Shown: positions 5,845 to 11,744 of the stretch, one piece after another | Layout of the letters: the number at the start of each line of letters is the position of its first letter | Numbering within the stretch: position 1 is the stretch's first letter | Assembly (NCBI GenBank): GCA_003223995.1 | Contig: QHYA01000142.1 | Coordinates: 1 to 11,744, forward strand | DNA: 11,744 nucleotides | Direction: 5' to 3' | DNA from: Acidobacteriota bacterium | GTDB lineage: Bacteria > Acidobacteriota > Polarisedimenticolia > QHYA01 | The notes under the pieces: generated by a model | The model's database searches: none | The model's input: only the letters and a program-made list of their open reading frames with translations | What the model was told of the DNA's origin: nothing | Program-made: the position numbers and the translations under genes

Positions 5845-7452
5845 TCAGTCGTCCCGGTCGGGCGGTGCGACTTCCGGCAGCGCCACCTCGGGCGAGGGAA
5901 TTGCCTCCGGCCTTGGTACGGCGTCCCTGGCCGGTCGGACCTGGAACAACTCCTGCGTCTCCCGCGCGCCCTCTGCGCCCCGGTCCCAGAGGAAGTGAAA
6001 GGCGTACGCGCCGGGTCCGAGAGCGCCGGTATCGATGCGGTCCCGAACGAAAAAGCAGCGGCCCGCGCGCTGGGCCTCAGCGTCCTCGAGCCGGACGATC
6101 GGCCGTCCGTCCTTCGAAATGTAGCGCAGGAGCTTCCCGGCAGGAGGGACCGGCTGCTTTGGGCAGACCCACGTCCAGGCCTCGAGCGTCTCTCCCGCCG
6201 GGGCAGGCTCGCCTCCCGCGGGGACGGGGCCGCTCTCCGCACGCGTTGCTCGCGCGGCTGTCGAGCCGCCCACCGCGAAGGCTGGAAGATCGGAGACCAC
6301 GCGCCGGCCGCCGGAGAGCATGAAAACAGGACCGGCGACAGCTTCGCCCGCGGGATCGGGCAGGCGCATCGCCGCCTCGGCGCCTCCGAAGAGGTTGGCA
6401 GTCCGGTCACGGACGAAGGCGGCAAGGCGGTACACCCCCGGGCGCATGCGCTGGAAGGTGCGCTCGTGCACCACAGGGATCGGAGCGCCAGTGCCTCCGG
6501 CCCCTCGGTGCAGGTCGGAGACGCCCAGCATCTGCCAGTCCTGCTTGACGCCATCGCGGACCAGGATCGCGCCCACCTCCCATTTCGTCTCCGTCCCTCC
6601 GGGGGCTTTGAGCGCCTGCAGCGAACGGGTGTCGATCGCGACCTGGACGGCGAGGTCCCACCCGTCCGCGTCCGCACGCACCGGGACGATCGCCGCCGAC
6701 ACCGGCAGGTCCATCGCCTCGTTCGGGTGCGCGAGGACGGACACGGCGTTGCGCAGCCAGCGGTCTGCTCCCGTGATGTTCTGCACGCGGTACGTGCTCT
6801 CGATCGGCCGGCCGCGGACCTCGACCTTCGCGAGATAGACGCCGCCCCGCCCCTCCGGGGGCGGAACGATGCCAATCCGGTAGATGCATGTGGGAGGTCG
6901 GCCTGCTTTCTCCACGAGGGAGGAAAGATCTGACGGCCCCTTGTTGTAGCCGCCACCCGTGAATTCCGCAAGGTTCGCCCCGAAGTTCACCGAGGTCCCC
7001 GCGATCATGGCGGAAATGGCCAAACGTGACCGATTCCCCCGAACATGGGTCGGCGAGGCCGTGTATATCGCATTCTCCGATCCCGTGTAAGCGGTGTAGA
7101 CAGCGGTGCGGGCGGTCGTCGCCTCGGCGCCGACCGCCTCGAGCAGCCGGAAGTTGTCGCCGACGTCGAAGTCGGTCTGGCCGTAGAGAACGGCCGGATA
7201 GATAATGCCGTTCTCGTTGAACAGCAGGAGAGCCTTGCGCCCCTTGATCCGCTCGAGCCCAGCGATGAAGGTCTTCAGCGCCTTCAGCGAGTTGCGCGTG
7301 TGGGCGTACTCGTCCATGGCCATCATTCGGCACGGATCGCAACACGCCGGAGGCCTGGTGCTAGTCCCGGGAGTGCATGGCCCGCAAGCGATGCACTCCG
7401 TCACGCGACTCTCGATGAAGGGTCCCCGTCGCGCATCGACTCGCTGATCCAC
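5845..7452 (-). CDS. VWFA-related secreted protein, C-terminal part (frame-broken)
   Basis: This open frame holds the larger, downstream part of a protein whose signal peptide and first domain are in another frame at 7401-7985. The nominal GTG at 7450-7452 is probably not a real start; true homology seems to begin at PFIESRVTEC (7422 and below). Next come a six-cysteine cluster (C20, C23, C26, C37, C38, C41 counted from the GTG), the helix NSLKALKTFIAGLER, the strand GRKALLLFNENGIIY and GANLAEFTGGGYNKGPSDLS, all reminiscent of the Acidobacterial VWFA-related family. The rest (about residues 190-535) looks beta-rich, with strands such as GGVYLAKVEVRGR and GVYRLAAFVRDR, and ends in a Pro-rich tail. 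As part of an exported protein the cysteines could form disulfides or bind metal. Whether it is expressed depends on the frame break. Confidence 0.72.
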   Translation of the reverse strand: MDQRVDARRGPFIESRVTECIACGPCTPGTSTRPPACCDPCRMMAMDEYAHTRNSLKALKTFIAGLERIKGRKALLLFNENGIIYPAVLYGQTDFDVGDNFRLLEAVGAEATTARTAVYTAYTGSENAIYTASPTHVRGNRSRLAISAMIAGTSVNFGANLAEFTGGGYNKGPSDLSSLVEKAGRPPTCIYRIGIVPPPEGRGGVYLAKVEVRGRPIESTYRVQNITGADRWLRNAVSVLAHPNEAMDLPVSAAIVPVRADADGWDLAVQVAIDTRSLQALKAPGGTETKWEVGAILVRDGVKQDWQMLGVSDLHRGAGGTGAPIPVVHERTFQRMRPGVYRLAAFVRDRTANLFGGAEAAMRLPDPAGEAVAGPVFMLSGGRRVVSDLPAFAVGGSTAARATRAESGPVPAGGEPAPAGETLEAWTWVCPKQPVPPAGKLLRYISKDGRPIVRLEDAEAQRAGRCFFVRDRIDTGALGPGAYAFHFLWDRGAEGARETQELFQVRPARDAVPRPEAIPSPEVALPEVAPPDRDD

Positions 7453-7985
7453 CGTTTCGCCTCGCGGATGGCGTGGGCGCGTCCGTCGGATCGCAGCAGG
7501 CCGAAGTCAAAGTAGAGAACGAGCTTGACCGCGGCAGGCGTTCCCGCCGCTTCGCTCTCCTTCGATGCTACACTCGTATTCGGTGCGACACTCGTAGTCG
7601 AGTCCTTGCGCCCGGGGGGCGGCGCGGCTTCCCCGGGGCCCGCGGACTCACAGAAGTCGTCGACACTGTAGATCTCCGCCGTCTTCCCGTTGAGCGTGAC
7701 GCGGAAGTCTTCCTTCTTCAGCCCGCGGATCGGTCCGCCGCGCTCATCAGCGACCTCGACGTCGAGCAGGATCAGCGAGACTCTCACCGTCTCGACGAGA
7801 CCCGAGTCGGCGTCCATCGCGCCCTTCGCGCCCTTCGCGCCTTTCGCGCTCTTCCCGGGCTCCGGTGCGGCCCGCCCGTCTGGCGGAGCGCCCGCGGCGA
7901 GCACGCCCGCGATCGTCAGCAGGCCGGCGGCAATCCTCGCCCGGTTCTGCCTCGCGTGTCGCATCCGACCAATCATCCGCGTCAT
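7401..7985 (-). CDS. VWFA-related secreted protein, N-terminal part (frame-broken)
   Basis: A 194-residue open frame with a basic N-terminus and hydrophobic stretch (RIAAGLLTIAGVLAAGAP, residues 17-34) that reads as a signal peptide. A short KGA repeat follows, then VETVRVSLILLDVEVADERG-PIRGLKKEDFRVTLNGK (residues 64-101), the opening strand set of the 'VWFA-related Acidobacterial' family (TIGR03436 type). Residues 154-188 (KLVLYFDFGLLRSDGRAHAI onward to SMRDGD) are the first strand and helix of the VWA fold. The usual DxSxS metal site is not present at D160 (DFGLL). After DGD the frame runs into PSSRVA and a stop, while the neighbouring frame carries on the homologous sequence. The start ATG at 7983-7985 has only a weak GGAAG site; another ATG lies three codons in. 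Confidence 0.72.
   Translation of the reverse strand: MTRMIGRMRHARQNRARIAAGLLTIAGVLAAGAPPDGRAAPEPGKSAKGAKGAKGAMDADSGLVETVRVSLILLDVEVADERGGPIRGLKKEDFRVTLNGKTAEIYSVDDFCESAGPGEAAPPPGRKDSTTSVAPNTSVASKESEAAGTPAAVKLVLYFDFGLLRSDGRAHAIREAKRWISESMRDGDPSSRVA
7819..7854. repeat. Four 9-base tandem units in the VWFA-related gene
   Basis: The units are GCGCCCTTC, GCGCCCTTC, GCGCCTTTC and GCGCTCTTC. On the coding minus strand they encode KSAKGAKGAKGA just after the signal peptide. Such repeats may vary in copy number between strains without breaking the frame. Confidence 0.7.
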
Positions 7986-8200
7986 CTTCCGCGTTATCTC
8001 GTCGGCGTTCCCTGTCCGAGGGGAGATTCTATACGGCTCGAGCCAGCGCCGTTGGAATTTCCCCGGAGCGGCGGTGCCTTGGGCGTCCGAGCCAGGCTAT
8101 CGGGCGTTTCATCCCTCGAGCGCGGGCGCCGCCGGCCGAGGAACTTTGAGCAGCATGACATACAATCTCTCTCCGCAAGGCGGAGGCGGCGGCGACGGAG
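7986..8200. promoter_or_regulatory. Divergent gap between the VWFA-related gene and the PP2C phosphatase gene
   Basis: This 215-base gap should hold both promoters. Minus strand: TAGAAT (8031-8026) is a good -10 about 40 bases before the ATG at 7985, but no matching -35 is seen. Plus strand: TACAAT (8161-8166) is a possible -10 35 bases before the ATG at 8201, and GGAACTT (8140-8146) resembles an ECF-type -35. Both readings are weak. Confidence 0.3.
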
Positions 8201-9343
8201 ATGGAGCAATCCACGGGAAAGCCCACGGACAGTCGATCGAGTCTCCGGGAGACCCTGATCGAGGACATCCGCCAGGTCAGACATTGGTGGAGGGAGAGGA
8301 AGAGCGAGCATACGAAACGCAGATTCCGGCAGGATGCTCGAGATCTTTACCGCTTCTATCTGGACGAGGAGAGCCGCGCGGAACTCGCTTCCATGGGGCG
8401 GTTCAAGCGGGCGGTCCTCGTCACCTTCTGGCTGCTGAAGAGCCTCCTGATGAAGCTGTCACCGGGCAGGCGTCTGGCGGTGTTCGTTTCCTTGCTGACC
8501 TTCTTCTTGGGATCAGGGCATTTTCAGTGGAGCGGGGGGAAGATCGACGTCAACCTGGTCCCCTGGGGCTTCATCCTGCTGCTCCTCGTTCTCATGCTCG
8601 AGCTGAAGGACAAGCTTCTCGCCAAGGACGAGATCGCGATCGCCCGCGAGGTGCAACTCGCCTTGCTTCCACGCCGTCACCCGCAGCTTCCAGGCTGGTC
8701 GGTTTGGAGCTTCACGCAGCCGGCCAACGACGTCGGCGGCGACCTGGTGGACTACATTGATCTGGGCGGGCGAGGACTGGGCGTTGCGCTGGGGGATGTG
8801 GCAGGCAAGGGTCTGGGCGCCGCGCTGTTGATGGCCAAGTTGCAGGCGACACTGCGCGCGATCGCTCCCGGCTGCCCTTCGATGGGCGATCTCGGGAGCC
8901 GACTCAACACGATCCTCGAGCGCGACGGCCTGAGCAATCGCTTCGCGACTCTTTTCTATTGCGAGTTCGCGGCGGGGTCGGGGCGGATCCGGTTCCTCAA
9001 CGCCGGGCACAACCCTCCGCTCGTCCGCGGGGGCGCAGGCATCCGGAGCCTGAAGGCCTCCAGCATCCCGATCGGGGTGATCGCCGGCTCCCGCTACACC
9101 GAGGAATTCATGGATCTGGAGCCTGGCGATACACTGCTGATCTACTCCGACGGATTGACCGAGGCGCGAAACCGCGCGGAGGAGGAGTTCGGCGAGCAGC
9201 GCCTGAGGTCCGTCCTGGCGGCCTCGAGCGGCCTGCCTCCGGCCGAGGCGGGCCGGCGAGTGCTCGGCGAGGTGGAGGCCTTCATGCAAGACGGCCGACC
9301 CCACGACGATCTCTCGCTGATCGTGCTCGAGCGAACGGCTTGA
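8201..9343 (+). CDS. Membrane-anchored SpoIIE/RsbU-type PP2C phosphatase
   Basis: A 380-residue PPM-family serine phosphatase. The N-terminal about 85 residues are charged and helical, followed by two membrane helices (about 90-107 and 119-136) and the linker LAKDEIAIAREVQLALLPRR, the typical coiled entry to RsbU/SpoIIE domains. The catalytic motifs are complete: GGDLVDYIDL (D181), LGDVAGKGLGAALLMA (D199), LNAGHNPPLVRGG, YSDGLTEARN (D317) and HDDLSLIVL (D369, D370), giving the acidic residues that bind the two Mn/Mg ions. The catalytic domain should be cytoplasmic. Family members usually dephosphorylate anti-sigma-factor antagonists (STAS proteins), but no STAS or anti-sigma kinase gene is in the window. 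There is no PAS, GAF or receiver input domain, so the signal may come through the N-terminal or membrane part. The start is moderately supported: GGAG touches the ATG and a GGAGG lies further upstream. Confidence 0.93.
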   Translation: MEQSTGKPTDSRSSLRETLIEDIRQVRHWWRERKSEHTKRRFRQDARDLYRFYLDEESRAELASMGRFKRAVLVTFWLLKSLLMKLSPGRRLAVFVSLLTFFLGSGHFQWSGGKIDVNLVPWGFILLLLVLMLELKDKLLAKDEIAIAREVQLALLPRRHPQLPGWSVWSFTQPANDVGGDLVDYIDLGGRGLGVALGDVAGKGLGAALLMAKLQATLRAIAPGCPSMGDLGSRLNTILERDGLSNRFATLFYCEFAAGSGRIRFLNAGHNPPLVRGGAGIRSLKASSIPIGVIAGSRYTEEFMDLEPGDTLLIYSDGLTEARNRAEEEFGEQRLRSVLAASSGLPPAEAGRRVLGEVEAFMQDGRPHDDLSLIVLERTA

Positions 9344-9387
9344 GGTTGAAGGCGGTATTGTTCTCGCCGCCGTTCTTCACTCAGTGC

Positions 9388-9393
9388 TAGACT
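9388..9393 (+). promoter_or_regulatory. Possible extended -10 before the GYD gene
   Basis: TGCTAGACT (9385-9393) fits an extended -10 (TGnTAnnnT) in the gap after the phosphatase gene. No -35 is found at the right distance, and it lies 135 bases before the GYD start, so the assignment is weak. The rest of the 185-base gap shows nothing I can name. Confidence 0.25.
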
Positions 9394-9528
9394 CCAGCGC
9401 ACACGGTCGAGGTTCACCCCGCCGCCGGTGAGGCCAGCGGCAGGCACGCAAGGCGTTCATCACCCGAGCCGCGTGCCCCGCGAATCGACCGTCCACCTCC
9501 TAGTGGCGGCAGACGGGAGATCAAGAAG

Positions 9529-9861
9529 ATGCCGAAATACGTCAGCTTTTTCAGTTATTCGCCGGAGGCGACCCGGGGAATGGTCGAGAACCCACAGGAC
9601 CGGGCCGCCGCGGCGGCGAGGGTCATCGAGAGCCAAGGGGGGCGCCTGGAAAGCTTCTACTGGATGTTCGGGCCCCACGACGGGCTGCTGATCGCCGACT
9701 ACCCTGACGCCGCCAGCGCTGCCGCTGTCTCGGCGGCGATCCTGGGCTCCGGGAGCCTGAGGGGCTTCACCAGCTACCAGCTCATCGGCAAGGAAGACGT
9801 GACTGCCATCCTGAAGAAGGCCAAGACGGCAGCAGGCGCCTACCGGAAGCCCGGAGCCTGA
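9529..9861 (+). CDS. GYD domain protein
   Basis: A 110-residue soluble protein of the GYD family (PF08734), small alpha/beta proteins of unknown function related in fold to ferredoxin-like dimeric barrels. Visible family features are MPKYVSFFSYSPEATRGMV, the DRAAAAARVIESQGGRLESF helix, the YWMFGPHDGLLIADYPDAAS strand (in place of the name-giving GxYD), SAAILGSGSLRGFTSYQLIG, and a final helix with TAILKKAKTAAGAY. Its length is standard for the family, with no extra domain. A purine-rich GGGAGATCAAGAAG before the ATG serves as the ribosome site. It stands alone, 185 bases after the phosphatase gene and convergent with the pilin-like gene. The perfect 10-base palindrome right at its stop (9862-9871) has no T tract. 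Confidence 0.88.
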   Translation: MPKYVSFFSYSPEATRGMVENPQDRAAAAARVIESQGGRLESFYWMFGPHDGLLIADYPDAASAAAVSAAILGSGSLRGFTSYQLIGKEDVTAILKKAKTAAGAYRKPGA

Positions 9862-9984
9862 CTCCCGGGAGACCTCGGTCCACGCGCCGGCAGGCAATCG
9901 GCGGCCGCGGTGCTGCCCTACCCGACCGGCCCGCGGTGCAGGCGGACGCTTCGAGCAGGGCAGGCCACGAGGAGGAGGGGCTGG

Positions 9985-10437
9985 CTACGTTTGAACACCC
10001 TGCGGCCAGGCGGTGAACTGCCCGCTCTCGAAGACGATGTCGCAGTTGAAGCTGCTCGTCTGCCCGGAGTTGCCGTTCTTCACCCCGTCCTTCGCAAGCG
10101 ACCGGACGGTGTAGGCCGCTCCGGTCGAATCGGAGCCGTACAGGATTACCTGGCTCCAGCCGTCGTTCTGTGGCGTCACCTTGATGTAGTTCGGCTCCAG
10201 CGCGCCCGAGATGCCGGAAACCGCTCCCTGCGTCGTCTGGATCGGGTAGAAGTTGTTGTCGATCGAGTACTCTTCAATGGCCGTCCCGATGCTTCTCATG
10301 TCCGCCATGGTCCTCTTCTGCTTGCCGCGGTCGATGGCGTTGAGCAGGTTCGGGATGGCGATGGCCGCGATGATCCCGATGATCGCCACGACGATCAGCA
10401 GTTCGATCAGAGTGAACCCATTTCCTTCCCTCTTCAT
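9985..10437 (-). CDS. Type IV pilin-like / type II secretion pseudopilin
   Basis: A 150-residue prepilin. A short basic leader MKREGNG is followed by the class III signal FTLIELLIVVAIIGIIAAIA (8-27), then IPNLLNAIDRGKQKRT. Cleavage by a prepilin peptidase would occur between G7 and F8, with methylation of F8, and Glu12 is the conserved E5 of the mature protein. The helix continues to about residue 60 (MADMRSIGTAIEEYSIDNNF), and the C-terminal part is a small beta domain with one lone Cys in SSFNCDIVFESG. Length and the MADMRSIGTAIEEY segment fit GspG-like pseudopilins and the short pilins of Acidobacteria and Deltaproteobacteria. No assembly ATPase, peptidase or other pilus gene is adjacent, so it is solitary here. 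AAGGAGG (10452-10446) eight bases before the ATG fixes the start. Confidence 0.93.
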   Translation of the reverse strand: MKREGNGFTLIELLIVVAIIGIIAAIAIPNLLNAIDRGKQKRTMADMRSIGTAIEEYSIDNNFYPIQTTQGAVSGISGALEPNYIKVTPQNDGWSQVILYGSDSTGAAYTVRSLAKDGVKNGNSGQTSSFNCDIVFESGQFTAWPQGVQT

Positions 10438-10445
10438 GAAGAGAG

Positions 10446-10452
10446 CCTCCTT
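10446..10452 (-). promoter_or_regulatory. Ribosome-binding site of the pilin-like gene
   Basis: AAGGAGG on the minus strand lies eight bases upstream of the ATG at 10437. Just upstream is an AT-rich CTATTTATAG (10463-10454) that stands out in this GC-rich DNA and could be part of the promoter, though no -35 fits. The remaining gap up to 10650 shows no gene and no riboswitch I can recognise. Confidence 0.7.
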
Positions 10453-10650
10453 GCTATAAATAGGGGAAGTCCGCCGTAGGCGATAGCGTCGTGAATCTGT
10501 TCACCGCATCCTCCGACGAGCACGAAGAAGTGCCCACCAGTCAGGGGGTTGCGAGACTGTGTACGAGGACGACCGGCAAGTGACCGGTTATGCGACACAA
10601 GACGGCTGATACGAGAGAACCGATCGTTGCATCGCGCGGGCTCCTCGTGC

Positions 10651-11744
10651 CTATGGGGCCGCCGCCGCTCCTCTCGCGACGCCTGCCAGGCGTGGGTGCT
10701 CCTCGACAAGCCGTGGAGCGAGGCGGGTAGCGATCAGGTACTGCTCGATTGCCTCCTCCTTCTTGCCGAGCGATTCGAGGGCGACGCCAAGGTTGTAATG
10801 GCCGTCGGCATAGCGGGGATCGAGCTGCAGCGCGCGCCGGTACGCGTCGATCGCCTCGCTGATCTTCCCCTGAGCGAAGAACACGTTGCCGAGATTACTG
10901 TGGGCCAGAACGTAGCCGGGTTCGGCGGCGATGGCGAGGCGGTAGTGGGCGACGGCCTCATCGAGACCGTCGGGGCGCATCCGAAGCGCATTCGCCAGGT
11001 TGTAATGGAGGTGCGCGAGGGTCTGGGAGTGGACGCCCCTCTCGGCGGAACCGAGCTCGAGCGCGCGGCGGAAGTGGACGATGGCCTCCTCGACGTTCCC
11101 CTCGGAGCGCAACAGCGTCGCCAGGTTCGTGTGCGCCATGAAGCTGTCGGGGTTCTTCCGGATCGTGTCGCGCCAAAGCGTCTCCCGGTCCTTATAGATG
11201 AGGCCTTGACGCCAGGTGAGGCCTGCCAGCACCGCCAGCAGGACGAAGAGGCCGGCCGCTGCAGCCGTTCGGCGGCGCCAGCCGGACCGTCTGGCGAAGG
11301 AGGCGCCCGCTCCCGCAAGCAGCCCAACGGGTCCGATGCAAGCGACGTACTGGTAGTGGTCGGCGACGAAGGTGTAAAGAAAAGTGAGAAGCATGATGAA
11401 GCCGAGAGTGGGCGCGAGCGTCGCGACGAAGAAGACGATCGCGGCAACCGGTGCGCGACCGATTCGCTCGCGCCCGAGCCACATCCCCGCCGCCGCGGCG
11501 AGGCAGGCCGCCAGCCATGCGTACTGGAAGGGGTCGGCAGGATCGATCTTCCATTTCGGGTAGCTGAAGGAGAGCGTGGCCGGCCAGAGGAGCTTGCCGA
11601 GGTAGAACCAGACCGCGTGGCTGGCGACGAGCGCGCGCTCGATGGGATTCATCGCGAGCATTGCGGGCGTGGTCCCCTGATGGTGGCGTTCCCACCACAT
11701 CGTCAGCAGACCCATCGCGGCGCCGAGGACCACGTACGGCGCCA
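10651..11744 (-). CDS. TMTC-like multi-pass membrane protein with C-terminal TPRs (N-terminal part outside window)
   Basis: The frame is open to the right edge, so the 360 residues counted here from the GTG at 11733 are only the C-terminal part. Hydrophobic helices lie at about 1-14, 34-52, 69-86, 94-120, 130-146 and 156-173. The motif TFVADHYQYVACIGPVGLLA (121-140) corresponds to the (A/V)xRYxYLPSxG segment of TMTC/PMT-like proteins, a GT-C-type membrane fold followed by TPRs. From residue about 184 come canonical 34-residue TPRs (NPDSFMAHTNLATLLRSEG, AHLHYNLANALR, YVLAHSNLGNVFFAQGKISE, YADGHYNLGVALESLGKKEE). In eukaryotes such proteins are O-mannosyltransferases. In bacteria their role is unproven, and the catalytic acidic residues would lie in the missing N-terminus. 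Stop TAG at 10651-10653. Confidence 0.88.
   Translation of the reverse strand, partial: APYVVLGAAMGLLTMWWERHHQGTTPAMLAMNPIERALVASHAVWFYLGKLLWPATLSFSYPKWKIDPADPFQYAWLAACLAAAAGMWLGRERIGRAPVAAIVFFVATLAPTLGFIMLLTFLYTFVADHYQYVACIGPVGLLAGAGASFARRSGWRRRTAAAAGLFVLLAVLAGLTWRQGLIYKDRETLWRDTIRKNPDSFMAHTNLATLLRSEGNVEEAIVHFRRALELGSAERGVHSQTLAHLHYNLANALRMRPDGLDEAVAHYRLAIAAEPGYVLAHSNLGNVFFAQGKISEAIDAYRRALQLDPRYADGHYNLGVALESLGKKEEAIEQYLIATRLAPRLVEEHPRLAGVARGAAAAP

Noticed and set aside
5728..6933. 401-codon open frame on the plus strand
   Set aside because: It is antisense to the VWFA-related gene, Arg/Gly/Ala-rich and without family motifs. The minus-strand frame has recognisable strands and motifs.
8513..9304. 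263-codon open frame on the minus strand
   Set aside because: It is fully antisense to the phosphatase gene, whose catalytic motifs are complete, and has no domain of its own.
9862..9871. Perfect palindrome CTCCCGGGAG at the stop of the GYD gene
   Set aside because: There is no loop, no T tract and no second copy seen. Ten-base palindromes of G and C are not surprising in this DNA.
10464..10650. Cyclic di-GMP riboswitch or other leader RNA before the pilin-like gene
   Set aside because: I looked for a conserved c-di-GMP-I type core because such elements precede pilin genes in related bacteria, and found none. The only hairpin (ACCGG...CCGGT near 10571) is short.
10434..10709. 91-codon open frame on the minus strand between the TMTC-like and pilin-like genes
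   Set aside because: It overlaps the end of the membrane/TPR gene in another frame, has a basic low-information N-terminus, and ends right at the pilin start region. No family resemblance was seen.
1..11744. tRNA, rRNA, CRISPR, insertion sequence, phage or defence genes
   Set aside because: None were seen. There are no regularly spaced repeats, no transposase or recombinase motifs, and no tRNA-like cloverleaf or TTCRANY element in the gaps.

Overview
The window is GC-rich, gene-dense bacterial chromosome with no phage, IS, CRISPR or RNA gene that I can see. Several proteins point to Acidobacteriota or a neighbouring soil lineage: membrane Ser/Thr kinases with kinesin-light-chain-type TPR tails, a secreted 'VWFA-related Acidobacterial' type protein, a TMTC-like membrane/TPR protein and a solitary type IV pilin-like protein. 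This taxonomic reading is inference from gene content only.

Layout. (1) 1-1304 (+): 3' part of a kinase/TPR gene that begins before the window; only its membrane segment and TPR tail are seen. (2) 1383-2639 (-): a compact three-gene unit, metallophosphoesterase -> BolA-like protein -> small zinc-ribbon protein, with a plausible sigma-70 type promoter at 2668-2696. (3) 2793-3101 (+): a Rieske [2Fe-2S] ferredoxin-like protein, followed by a promoterless and startless remnant of a rhodanese domain (3150-3275). (4) 3312-5681 (+): a complete 789-residue Ser/Thr kinase paralogous to the first gene. The two share nearly identical DNA over the membrane/juxtamembrane part. Just after it, 5678-5791 carries short matches to the start and the end of these kinase genes and may be the scar of a third copy. 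(5) 5845-7985 (-): a secreted VWFA-related protein split into two frames by a frameshift or small deletion near 7419-7427. (6) 8201-9343 (+): a membrane-anchored SpoIIE/RsbU-type PP2C phosphatase. (7) 9529-9861 (+): a GYD-domain protein. (8) 9985-10437 (-): a type IV pilin-like/pseudopilin protein. (9) 10651 to the right edge (-): a multi-pass membrane protein with C-terminal TPRs, truncated by the window end.

Functionally the window mixes protein-phosphorylation signalling (two kinases, one PP2C-type phosphatase), Fe-S/sulfur-related small proteins (Rieske, BolA, rhodanese relic) and envelope proteins. I do not see a coherent new multi-gene system. The most informative signals are signs of gene turnover: paralogous kinases with a sharply conserved core, a possible deletion scar, a dead rhodanese and a frame-broken VWFA-related gene. 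No stretch over 300 bases lacks a gene.
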